DNA of 64,000 nt from Carya illinoinensis (lineage: Eukaryota > Streptophyta > Magnoliopsida > Fagales > Juglandaceae): contig NC_056753.1 in the NCBI RefSeq assembly GCF_018687715.1, positions 13,699,001 to 13,763,000 of the forward strand, written 5' to 3'. The translations under genes and the position numbers were made by a program. How positions within the stretch are numbered: the stretch's first letter is position 1; every line of letters starts with the position of its first letter. The notes beneath the pieces are model-generated. The model did not search any database and had not been told where the DNA came from. It saw nothing but the letters and a program-made list of their open reading frames with translations. Below, in pieces: positions 11,328 to 22,027 of this stretch.

Positions 11328-12128
11328 TGATGGGCCCCATGGCGGACCAAGTCTTAACGATCAATTACAAGATTAAGAGCCATGACGACCAAGGGAGCAA
11401 TGCAAGAAATGGTGCAATCCAATTGGGATGAAGTTAGCAAGAGCCCAACACTCATGATGGGCTTGAAAGAAGGAAAACCAGTTTTGATCCAAGCTATGAA
11501 AGACACGACTTGGGCCTATTGTTATTGAAGGCCATAGACTTATTTATTTCATTAAAAGTGATTATTTTATTAGTCATAGGAATTAATTTAGAATAATTGG
11601 GTTTGGGGGATGTCCAGCCCACACGTCCTATTTCTAATGAACTAGGGTTTTTGCGAAGGCCTTGTATTTTAGCCAAGGGCTTATTTGGAAAATTATTATT
11701 TTATTTGAACTAGGGTTTTAGAAGATGTTGTAGCACGGCACTGTTCATGCTACAGTACTTGCAGCACTATTCCTTTAGGGTTTTGGGTATTGTTTATTTA
11801 AACCACTTGTAGCCTCATTTGAGGAGGGAAGACATTATTGAACTTGATGAATTTTATTCATTGTGAGTTGAGTTTATCTCCTCTTGTTCTTAATTGAACA
11901 TTTGAACTTATCAAAGGTAAATCACAACCTTTGTGGCGTTCCTCCTATGTAATCTGGGTTCTTGAGACGGGTTCTTCAATGGGTCTAGATTTTCATAGAA
12001 TCTAGGTTCTTGAAATGATTTCTCGTCGGGTCTAAATTCTCCATTCATAGACTTGAGTTTGGCGTTCTTGGGTGAGTTTTAAAATTGATTGTGGGTTCAA
12101 GGGATTCTCTTTTCGCGGGTTCACGTCA
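11328..12128 (+). repeat. Element B 5' LTR (801 bp)
   Basis: It runs TGATGGGCCCCATGG...GGTTCACGTCA. A conserved A+T motif TTTATTTAAACC near 11792 is in all family LTRs and could be the TATA region (inference). It is very similar to the 3' LTR at 17523-18332. Confidence 0.9.
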
Positions 12129-12130
12129 TT

Positions 12131-12142
12131 TAGTATCAGAGC
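12131..12142 (+). other. Element B primer binding site
   Basis: TAGTATCAGAGC differs from the initiator tRNA-Met complement by one base (G to A at position 2) and lacks the extra T of the derivative copies. Confidence 0.7.
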
Positions 12143-12867
12143 TAGGTTTCCAATAAGGTCTGATTCTATCTTTTATTTATTGCATCTTTAATTCTAGGGC
12201 TTCATTGTTCTAGGATTGCAAAAAAAAAAAAAAAAAAAAAAAACACAGAAATTCCTTTTTCCCTAGGGCATCCAAAATTTGCACCATCTAGGGTTTGAAA
12301 TTTCTAGGCTTTCATTGATAGGATTCTATTTCCTTGTCAATTTGTATGTGTTTGAATTCAATTGTTTGATTATCACAATTGAATATTCCTGTTTGTGGTT
12401 GAATTGTTGAGAAAAGAAAAGAAAAGAAAGGAAAAAAAATTGTCCAAAAAAAAAAAAAACAAGAGTATAGAAAAATCCAAAAATTTTTCTTGGGCTTTAG
12501 ATCATAGGGGTTGTGCATCCTTCGTTATAGTTGGTATCTTGTATTATAGTCACTCTTCCATTCGTATAATTTCCGTGATTCTCGTGTCGTTTCTTTCCTT
12601 CCGTGTTTCTCTTGTTCTTGTTTCTTGGATCTAATTGCTAGTTGGGATTAAATAAGGTTGCTTTGTCTTAATTGAGTTCAATTAGTTCTGAAAGAACTTG
12701 AGTGGGAAAACTCAAGGTAAAAGGCAAGAGAGTGTGAGATTATTATTGAAAAAAAGCCAATTCAGAGTGAAACACAAGTGAAGTGCCATCATTTGAGTGT
12801 AAACACGTAAGGGAGCATGTGAGGTCCTTTCTTTTTCTGCTAACATTTTTTTTTGCTGTACATTACA

Positions 12868-14115
12868 ATGTCTCACCACAGTGGCTCATCACCCAAGGGG
12901 ATAACAGATAACTCATTTGTGTTGCAAGCCATGCAACAACAGTTTGAGCGGATGAACATGCTATTGGGGCAAATGGAGGATAGGATGAATCAACAATAAG
13001 CAGAGATTAGAAATTTGCAAGGTGGAAGAAATCGGAGGCGACGTGAGCCTAGGGTTGAAAATGCATATGAGAATGAAGGAGATGATGAGGATGAGGAAGA
13101 CCTAACATCTGAAATTGGGTTGGGTAGACATAGAGGAGTTAGGCATGAAAGAGGATTTGAGGGGAACCTAGGGGGTCGGGATGGTGTCGATAGAGACTTG
13201 GGGAGCATCAAAATGAAAATACCATCTTTTCAAGGTAGAACTGACCCAGAGGTTTATCTAGAGTGGGAGAAAAAAAATAGATTTAGTATTTGATTGTCAT
13301 AATTACTCTGAGGAGAAGAAAGTGAAGTTGGCGATAATTGAATTCATTGATTATGCTATTGTTTGGGGGGATCAATTAGTGACCACTAGGAAGAAGAATC
13401 ATGAGAGGCCTGTAGAGACATGAGGAGAGTTGAAAGCTCCCATGAGGCGGAGATTTGTATCTAGTCACTACTATAGGGACCTTTATCAAAAGCTCCAAAA
13501 TCTTACACAGGGGTCTAGGAGTGTGGAGGATTACCATAAGGAGATGGAGGTGGCTATGATTTGGGCTAATGTAGAGGAGGATCGGGAGGCCACCATGGCT
13601 AGATTTTTGAGTGGTTTGAATAGAGACATAGCCAATGTGGTTGAATTGCAACATTATGTGGAGATAGAGGACATGGTGCACATGGCTATGAAGGTGGAGA
13701 GGCAATTAAAGAGAAAAGGGACAGCAAGGTACACTTCCGTTTCTAGCACTACTTGGAAATCAAAGTGGGATAGGAATGATTCTGCTGAAGCAAAGAGAAA
13801 GATCGAACCACCTAAGGGCAAAGATGAGGGACCTAGCAGCAAACCCAAGGTAGAATCTCAACCTTCAAGGAATAGAGATATTAAATGCTTTAAGTGTTTG
13901 GGTTCAGGGCACATCGCTTCTCAATGTCCAAATAGGCGAGTGATGATAATGCGTGATAATGGGGAGGTGATGATTGAGAGTGAGGATGATCGTGATGGGG
14001 TGCCCGAGTTGGTTGATGCTAGTGATGACGAAGGAGTGATATACGCCGTGAGTGAGTCTCTTGTTGCCAGACGTGCTCTCAACACACACATTAAGGTGGA
14101 TGATGCCGAGCAATA
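12868..14115 (+). pseudogene. gag: Element B gag, degenerate
   Basis: It starts at ATG 12868 (MSHHSGSSPKG). The N-terminal part is heptad-like (LQAMQQQFERMNMLLGQMEDRM), probably a coiled coil, followed by an Arg-rich and acidic linker. The capsid-like core includes [14 protein letters not shown] and [25 protein letters not shown] knuckle [14 protein letters not shown] lies near 13886-13927. Defects: a stop near 12997, an extra A in the A-run at 13270-13277 that shifts frame relative to element I, a Trp-to-stop change near 13422, and a stop at 14114 just before protease. In element I gag and pol appear to share one frame, so the family probably makes a single polyprotein. Confidence 0.88.
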
Positions 14116-17100
14116 GAGAGAGAACATTTTCCATACTAGATGCCACGTCAACAGCAAAGTATGTAGTATGATCATTGATGGACAGAGTTGTACTAATGTG
14201 GCTAGCACTACTTTGGTTGAGAAATTGAATTTACTAACCTTAAAACACTGTAGACCATACAAATTACAGTGGTTGAATGATTGTGGGGAGGTTAGGGTGG
14301 ATAGACAAGTGTTAGTTCCTTTTTCAATTGGGAGGTATTAGGATGAGGTGCTTTGTGATGTTGTGCCTATTCATGCTGGCCATATTTTGTTGGGGAGGCC
14401 GTGGCAGTATGATAGGAGGGTGACACATGATGGGTTCAAAAACATGTACAGTTTTGAAAAGGAGGGCAAAACAATCGGGCTTGCTCCTTTAACTCCAAGC
14501 CAGGTCTATGAGGACCAACTGAAACTGAAAAGTGAGGTTGCTTAGAAAAGAAAGAGTGAAAATGAGAGTGATAAAAAAAGAAAGAGTGAAAATGAGTGAT
14601 AAAAAAAGAATGAGTGAAAAAGAGATTGAGTAGAAAAGAAAGAGTGATAGTGAAAATGAGCACAACAAAAAGAGTGAAAGAGAAAGTAGAGATGTGGCTG
14701 AGAGTAGAGAAAAAAAGAGTAGAGCCACGAGAGAAAAAAGAAAGAGTGTCTGTAGAGAGAAAAGGAAAGACAAAAGTGAGTTTCTATGCAAGAGAGAGTG
14801 AGGTTAAGAGGGCTTTTTTCGCAGATCGCCCTATGATTTTTCTTGTCTATAAAGAGTCTTATCTTATTCTTGATGAAACTCACCAGTCTCTTCCTAGTTT
14901 GGCTATTTCCTTGTTGTAGGAGTTTGAGGATGTATTCCCAGAGGAGATGCCTAATGAGTTGCCACCCATTAGAGGCATTGAGGATCAGATTGATTTTGTA
15001 CCTGGAGCTGCTATTCCAAACTGACCAGCCTATAGGAGTAATCTAGAGGAGACAAAGGAGCTTCAAAGGCAAGTTGAGGACTTGATGAGCAAGGGGTACG
15101 TGAGGGAGAGCATGAGCCCATGTGCAGTACCAGTGCTATTAGTGCCAAAGAAGGATGGGACGTGGAGAATGTGTGTTGATTGCAGGGCGGTTAACAATAT
15201 TACAGTAAAGTATCGGCATCCCATTTCTAGATTAGATTATATGCTTGATGAATTGCATGACTCATGTATTTTCAGTAAAATTGATCTTAAAAGTGGGTAC
15301 CATCAAATTAGAATGAAAGAGGGTGATGAATGGAAAACTGCTTTTAAGACTAAGTATGGGCTTTATGAATAATTGGTTATGCCATTTGGACTTACAAATG
15401 CGCCCGGTACTTTGATGAGATTGATGAACCATGTCCTACATGCATTCATTGGCAAGTTTGTGGTTGTGTATTTTGATGATATCCTAGTGTACAACAAGGA
15501 CTTAAATGAGCATATTGAGCATTTGAGATATGTGTTTGATGTGTTGAGATGTGAAAAGTTGTATGCTAATTTCAAGAAATGTACCTTTTGCATGGAAAGA
15601 GTTGTTTTTCTTGGATATGTTGTTAGTACAAAAGGTATTGAGGTGGATGAAGAGAAAATGAAGGCCATCAAGGAGTGGCCAATGCCAAAGAGCATCACTG
15701 AGGTAAGAAGCTTTCATGGCTCAGCTAGCTTTTATCGGCATTTTGTTAAAGACTTTAGTATCATTGCTGCACCACTCACTGAAGTCATTAAAAAGAATGT
15801 TGGGTTTCATTCAGGGGGCTACTCAAGAGAATGCTTTTGCCACCATTAAAGAAAGGTCGTGCTCTGCACCTGTGCTAGCATTACCTGATTTTAACAAAGC
15901 TTTTGAGATTGAATGTGATGCCTTAGGAATAGGGATTGGAATCTTTTTGATGCAAGAGAGCCTTCTTTAGTGAAAAGTTAAGTGGGGCCTCACTCAAGTA
16001 CCCTAATGATAAAGAGCTTTATGCTCTTGTTCTTGCATTAGAGACTTGGCAGCACTACCTATGGCCTAGGGAATTGTGATCCACACCGATCATGAATCAT
16101 TGAAGCATCTCAAGGGTCAAGGTAAGTTGAATAAAATGCATGTTCGTTGGATGGAATACATTGAGACATTTCCATATGTCATCTGTTACAAGCAAGGTAA
16201 GGAGAACATTGTTGCTGATGCTTTATTTCGAAGGTATGTACTTCTTACTTCTATGAGTGCTAAGATGCTTGGGTTTGAATATGTGAAAGACCTATATGCC
16301 GATGACGCTGACTTCTCTAATGTGTACATGACATGTGAAAAGGCGGCATTTGGTAAGTTTTACAAGCATGAGGGTTACTTGTTTAAAGAAAACAAACTTT
16401 GTGTGCCAAGTTGTTCTATGTGTGAATTACTGGTGCATGAAGCACATGGTGGGGGATTAATGGGACACTTTGGTGTCAAGAAGACTTTGGATATTTTGCA
16501 TGAACATGTCTTTCGGCCTAAGATGAAGAGAGATGTCACTTGCATTTGTGGCAGGTGCATTAAGTGTTGCCACATGGGTTGTATACACCTTTACCCGTTC
16601 CTAGTGAGCCATGGGTCGACATATCTATGGACTTTTTTTCGGGGCTACCTAGGACAAAAAGGGGTAGAGATTCTATTTTTGTGGTTGTGGATAGATTTAG
16701 TAAGATGACACATTTCATTCCATGCCATAAAACAGATGATGCCACAAACATAGCTGACTTTTTTTTCAGGGAGATAGTGCGACTCCATGGTGTTCCCAGG
16801 AGTATTGTTTCTGATAGGGATGTTAAATTCCTTAGCTACTTTTAGAAGGTGCTGTGGGGGAAATTGAGTACCAAGCTCTTATTTTCCACTACTTGTCATC
16901 CGCAGATTGATGGTCAGACTGAAGTAGTTAATAGGACCTTAACTCAGCTTTTACACACTGTTGTTCATAAGAATTTAAAAACTTGGGAGGATTGTTTGCC
17001 ATTCGTTGAGTTTACATTTAGTTGGAATGGTCCCTTTTGTGTAAAGAATAGTTTAGGCGTATTGCATGAATACTTTTGGGAGTATGGTTTTCCATTCATT

Positions 17101-17410
17101 GAGGTCGCATATAATTGGAGTGGTCATTTTGGTGTAAGGAAGACTTTAGATATGTTTCATGAATGTTTGTGGGAGTATCATTTTCCATTCATTGAATTGT
17201 TACATGAACATTTGCGAGAAGAACATTTGTCATTTATAGAGTTTGCATATAATAGGACCATGCATACTACTATTTCATATTGTCCTTTTGAAATTGTTTA
17301 TGGTTTTAATCCATTTATTCCTTTTGATTTAATGTATTTACCTATTGATGATAGAAGTAGCTTGGATTGACATTTACAAATTCTTAATAAAATTAATGAT
17401 ACTTCATATT
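14116..17410 (+). pseudogene. pol: Element B pol: protease-RT-RNase H-integrase, degenerate
   Basis: Protease has [14 protein letters not shown] near 14175, where relatives have DGGS. A Lys/Glu/Ser-rich spacer (14525-14800) precedes RT. RT shows [28 protein letters not shown] and catalytic [11 protein letters not shown] near 15466-15490, with a stop at 15370 (Trp in element I). RNase H is frameshifted near 15820 and 15965 and resumes at [13 protein letters not shown]. Integrase has the zinc finger ([16 protein letters not shown]...CICGRCIKC), then after a frameshift DDE residues in [17 protein letters not shown] and GQTEVVNRTL. A tandem 93-bp module follows the core before NRTMHTT. The frame ends at a stop at 17368 (Leu-Asp-stop), short of the PPT. 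Confidence 0.9.
16999..17255 (+). repeat. Tandem 93-bp integrase module in element B
   Basis: CCATTCRTTGA recurs at 16999, 17092 and 17185, a constant 93-bp spacing (31 codons), followed by a 45-bp partial unit. Each unit joins a zinc-finger-like segment (SGHFGVRKTLDMFHE) to a core-like segment (WEYHFPFIE). All units stay in frame. The native pieces are at 16461-16510 (zinc finger) and 16984-17012 (core). The same array is in element E. Confidence 0.88.
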
Positions 17411-17482
17411 TAGTGGATCTTCCAGGTAAGTATCATGTGTTTGCTATTTTCAATGTTACTGATTTTTTTCCCTTTGATCCAG

Positions 17483-17522
17483 GTGGAGATTCGAGGTCGA
17501 ATCCTTTTGAGGAGAGTGCGAA
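17483..17522 (+). other. Element B polypurine tract, overlapping integrase code
   Basis: GGTGGAGATTCGAGG followed by TTTTGAGGAGAGTGCGAA abuts the 3' LTR at 17523. In one frame it reads GGDSRSNPFEE, so the primer site is also coding. Element E has the equivalent in minus orientation at 36610-36660. Confidence 0.7.
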
Positions 17523-18332
17523 TGATGGACCCCAAGGCGGACCAAGTCTTAATGATCAATTACAAGATTAAGAGCCATGAAGACCAAGGGAGCAATGCAA
17601 GAAATGGTGTAATCCAATTGGGATGAAGCTAGCAAGAGCCCAACACTCATGATGGGCTTGAAAGAAGGAAAACCAGTTTTGATCCACTTGATCCAAGCTA
17701 TGAGAGACACGACTTGGGCCTATTGTTATTGAAGGCCATAGACTTATTTATTTCATTAAAATGGCTTATTTTATTAGTCATAAGAATTAATTTAGAATAA
17801 TTGGGTTTGGGGGATGTCCAGCCCACACGTCCTATTTCTAAAGAATTAGGGTTTTTGGGAAGGCCTTGTATTTTGGCCAAGAGCTTATTTGGAAAGTTAT
17901 TATTTTATTCGAACTAGGGTTTTAGAAGTTACTGTAGCGTGGCACTGTTCACGCTACAGTACCCGTGGGACTATTCCTTTAGGGTTTTGGGTATTGTTTA
18001 TTTAAACCACTTGTAGCCTCATTTGAGGGGGGAAGACATTATTGAACTTGATGAATTTTATTCATTGTGAGTTAAGTTTATCTCCTCTTGTTCTTAATTG
18101 AACATTTGAACTTATCAAAGGTAAATCACAACCTTTGTGGTGTTCCTCCTATGTAATCTGGGTTCTTGAGACGGGTTCTTCAATGGGTCTAGATTTTCAT
18201 AGAATCTAGGTTCTTGAAATGATTTCTCGTTAGGTCTAGATTCTCCATTCATAGACTTGAGTTTGGTGTTCTTGGGTGAGTTTTCAAATTGATTATGGGT
18301 TCAAGGGATTCTCTTCCCACGGGTTCACATTA
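17523..18332 (+). repeat. Element B 3' LTR (810 bp)
   Basis: It runs TGATGGACCCCAAGG...GGTTCACATTA and is followed by the TSD GGGTG. It is closely similar to the 5' LTR along its length. Confidence 0.9.
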
Positions 18333-18948
18333 GGGTGGCTACATTCCTTGTTTGAGGGCTGCCAAAATTTGTACCATCTAGGGTTTGAAATTTCTAGGGT
18401 TTCTTGCATCTCTAAGTTTGTCAATTGTTTGGAGTGCCGTTTCGTTGATTCTCTTCTATTCTTGTCAATTTCATGTGTTTGAATTCAATTGTTTGTGATT
18501 GAATTTGTGAGAAAAGAAAAGAAAAGAAAGGAAAAGAAAAATTAAAAAAAAAATCGAAAAAAAAAATTGATTGAGCCTTATTATCAAAGGGGTCTGAATA
18601 TATCATTATAGTTCGTATCTTGTTTTGTAAATACTCTTTCCCTCATTTCAATTCCTTGAGTCTCATGTCATTTTTTTTCCTTTCGTGTTTCTTCTCTGTT
18701 TTTGTTTCTTGGACCTAATTACTAGTTGGAATAAAATAAGATTGTATTGTCTTGATTGAGTTCAATTAGTTCTTAAAGAACTTAAGTGGGAAAACTCTTG
18801 AGGTAAAAGGCAAGAGAGTGAGAGATTGTTATCGGGAAAAAACCAATTAAGAGTGAAACACAAGTGGAGTATCATTATTCGAGCGTAAACACGTAAACGA
18901 GTGTGTGAGGTTTTTACCACTAACATTCTTTTTGTGCAGCACATTACA

Positions 18949-20485
18949 ATGTCTCATAATAGTGACTCAACACCAAAGGGGTTGGCAGACAATTCATTCT
19001 TTGTGTTGCAGTCCATGCAACAAAAGTTTGAAATGTTAAATTTGGTGTTGGGGGAAGTTAGGGATAGGATGGATCAACGAGGTGCAACGATTAGAAATCT
19101 ATAAGGTGTGAGAGATAGGAGGAGACGTGAGGCTAGTATTGAGAATATGTATGCTAAGAATGAAGAGTATGGTGAGTCTCTTGTTGTCAGACGTGCTCTC
19201 AATACACAATTTAAAATAGATGATATGGAGCAGTAGAGAGAATATTTTTCGTACTAGATGCCACATCAACAACATGGTATGTAGTATGATTATTGATGGG
19301 TGGAGTTGTATTAATTTAGCTAGCACTACTTTAATTGAGAATTTGAATTTACCTACCTTGAAACACCCTAGACCATACAAGTTGTAGTGGTTGAGTGATT
19401 GTGGGGAGGTTAAGGTAAATTAGTAAGTGCTAGTTTCTTTTTCAATTGGGAAATACCAAGATGTGGTGCTTTGTAATGTAGTGCCTATACATGTTTGCCA
19501 TATTTTGTTGGGAAAAACGTGGCAGTATGATAGGAAAGTAATCCATGAAGGGTTAAGGAACATGTACAATTTTGAAAAGAATGGAAAAACAATCAAACTT
19601 GCTTATTTAACTCCGACACAGGTCCATGACGGTCAACTGATGCTGAAAAGTGAAAGTGAGCCAAAAAGAAAGAGTGAAAGTGAGGTTGGTCAAAAAAGAA
19701 AAATAGAAAGTGAGATTGATAAAAAAGGTGAAAGTAAAAGTGAGGTTGAGTGAAAAAGAAAGAGTGAGAGTGAGATTGAGGAAGAAAGAAATAGTGAAAC
19801 CTCAAGAAAAAAAAGAGAATGAGTTGAAAAACAATTGTGAGGCCGAAATTTCAAAAAAAGTTGTTGTGAAAGAAAAGAGAGTGCAAAGGAAAAAGGGAAA
19901 GAAAAAAAGTGAGTGAAAAGAAAAATGAGAGTGAAAAGAAAAGTAAGAGTGAAGAAAGTGAGAGAAAAACAAAGAGAGAAGTGAGTTTTATGCTTAGGTG
20001 AATTTTAATACGAACGAATTTAACGAATCTTTGCCTAGTATTGTTATCTCTTTGTTGCAGGGATATAAGGTTGTGATTCCTAGTGGTGTGTTTAGTGGAT
20101 TATCACCTATTAGAGAGATAGAGCATTACATTGATTTTGTGCCAGGTGCGACAATCCCTACCCGACCTTTCTTTGAAGAACATAAGTCCTTGACGCACTT
20201 GAAGGGAAAAGGTAAGTTGGCTAGGATGCATTCCAAGTGGAATGAATGTATTGAGACTTTTCCTCATGTAATCAAATTTTGTGGTTAATGCATTAGGAAG
20301 AATGTATGTCCTTATCTTCATTTTAGATGCAAAGTTATTGAGATTTGAATATGATAAGAAATTGCATGCTAATGATGATGACCTTGCTAGTGTGTATGGA
20401 GTATGTGAGAATGAATCATTTGGTATTTTCTATAAACTAGATTGGTACTTGTTTAGAAAGAATAGACTTTGTATGCCTAATAGCT
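18949..20485 (+). pseudogene. Element C gag-N/protease/RNase H remnant, lacking gag core and RT
   Basis: It starts at ATG 18949 (MSHNSDSTPKGLADN) with the coiled-coil-like segment LQSMQQKFEMLNLVLGEV. The text then jumps from ENMYAKNE to SLVVRRALNT, omitting the capsid core and zinc knuckle present in B. Protease carries IIDGWSCINLAS, a substitution of the expected Gly. A Lys/Glu/Ser-rich repeat follows (19640-19990), then EHYIDFVPGATIPTRP, which jumps straight to RNase H text HKSLTHLKGKGKLARM. RT and most of RNase H are missing. The end (RFEYDKKLHAND...) is the RNase H-integrase linker, cut by element D. Several stops are present. Confidence 0.85.
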
Positions 20486-21856
20486 TGATAAGTGTGCGAA
20501 AGTGCACTCTAAATATCTTATTATTGGACTAAAATCCTAAAATGTGAATAGAAATCATATGAATTAATGTGTATTCTTTAATTGAATTTCTATTTACGTT
20601 GGGATACTCCTAAGCAGTTTTTTTTTTTATGTTTAATTTCAGAGTTTATAAAAGAGCAAGTCAATCCCAGTCAAATTCAAAGGAGGACATTCATGGGGTT
20701 TGAGAGCAATTTGGAGGAAAAGAAAAAGAAAAAAAATCACAAAATGAAACCACAAGAAGTCCAAGTCCGAAATTCGCTAGGAGACAGTCTGGATATATTT
20801 TAGTCTTTTAATTGTATCTTTTTACTCATATATCTGATTGATACAATTCTTGATGCATTAGAAAGCTATCTTAAAGGGCTATAACTTTGTCTCTAATAAG
20901 GATTTCCAAATTCGAATTCCTGAAGGCCGTACGTAGCTACCAAGATAAGTCCTAAAATTTAGGTAATTTTTTTATGCGGAAATTAAGAGGACATTAGGGT
21001 TTCTATCCTACCCTATATAAGCATATCATTAGCACGAAATGGTGGAGGAGGAAGAGGCACAAGAGGCAGATTTGAAGAGAGGAGAAAATCACTTCCATGG
21101 CTACCGTTCGCTTCAGTTTTCTCTGGAGATTTTTGTTGTCCAGTATATTTATGGGTAACTAAATTCTCAAGTAGGGTCATGGATGAACTTGCACATTAGA
21201 TGGTATTTCTAATTTATTCTTAATTCATGTATTTGATTTTCAATTGCTAAAACTCTTTTGTTTTATCATTCTCAATTCATCGTTGATGTTTTCTTCTCCG
21301 AATAATCATAGAATTTATTCTGTTTATCGATTCAGTTATGCTTTTTCTATTGAATGGATTAGTTCTTTGATTATGTTTGGATAAATTATTTATCTATATT
21401 GATTTAGTTTTTTGCTGCAATATCGCTTCCTGAGTATATTGTCGTCATTGGATTTTATCAATAGGGGTAGTAATTTACGTTTTTTAAAAGTGGTGAATGT
21501 TTTTTCAAAGGGTTACATTTGATTTAATTTTGGTTTATAAATCAATACCTTCCAATTGGGAATTTCGGGAATTGAGTTCCTAATTGAGTTATCTAATGAA
21601 TTAAGAATAATTAAAATACTGGATTTATGTAAGGGATTCCCGACGCTCTACTGTTGGTCAAATTTGAGTACTTTTTCCATTAATCACTTTGCTTCAATTT
21701 AATTTACATTTAAAATTAATCTTTATTCTCTATTACTTATTTAATATTTTTCTTTAGTTTCTTTGTTCCTCTTGCTATTCTTTTAATTTGTCTCCCTGTG
21801 GAATCGATACCCCAAAGCTGTGCTATAACTATCGCGTTATTCTTTAGGCGTAATCA
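20486..21856 (+). repeat. Element D 5' LTR (1371 bp)
   Basis: It is bounded by TGATAAGTGTGCG and TAGGCGTAATCA. It ends with CCCTGTGGAATCGATACCCC just upstream, a phrase typical of Athila/Tat LTR ends. It is very similar to 26541-27908. Confidence 0.93.
21014..21020 (+). promoter_or_regulatory. TATA box of element D LTR promoter
   Basis: CTACCCTATATAAGCATATC contains a canonical TATATAA about 530 bp into the LTR. The same block is kept in all four D/L LTRs (27066, 58822 and 62115), which supports function as the core promoter. Confidence 0.65.
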
Positions 21857-21858
21857 AA

Positions 21859-21877
21859 TTTTGGCGCCGTTGCCGGG
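21859..21877 (+). other. Element D primer binding site (tRNA-Asp type)
   Basis: TTTTGGCGCCGTTGCCGGGG follows the LTR by a few bases. TGGCGCCGTTGCCGG is the PBS described for Athila/Tat-type elements and complements the 3' end of tRNA-Asp. Confidence 0.85.
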
Positions 21878-22027
21878 GAGACGGTAGAAGAATTGTGAGA
21901 TAGTTTTTCTTTTCAACAGTTTGTGAAGGCAGTAACTTCGTTCCCTATTTTAGCTTGCTGCATTTTTTTTTTTATTTTCTTTTTCTTTTTGTAGTTTTTT
22001 TTAGTGTTGCATTTTTCTCTACCTTGC

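Larger units (their letters stand above)
11328..18332 (+). mobile_element. Element B: full-length Ty3/gypsy element, chromovirus-like
   Basis: It has 5' LTR 11328-12128, PBS, leader, gag, PR-RT-RH-IN, a polypurine tract and 3' LTR 17523-18332. Flanks are GGGTA (11323-11327) and GGGTG (18333-18337), a 5-bp TSD with one mismatch. It sits in the leader of element C. Gene order is Ty3/gypsy. The integrase frame runs through the PPT toward the LTR, a trait I associate with CRM-type and related chromoviruses, but the clade is not certain. Numerous stops and frameshifts make it defective. Confidence 0.92.

Noticed and set aside
16999..17255. Regularly spaced repeats suggestive of a CRISPR array
   Set aside because: Units are contiguous, 93 bp, in frame with integrase, without spacers, in a plant retroelement.
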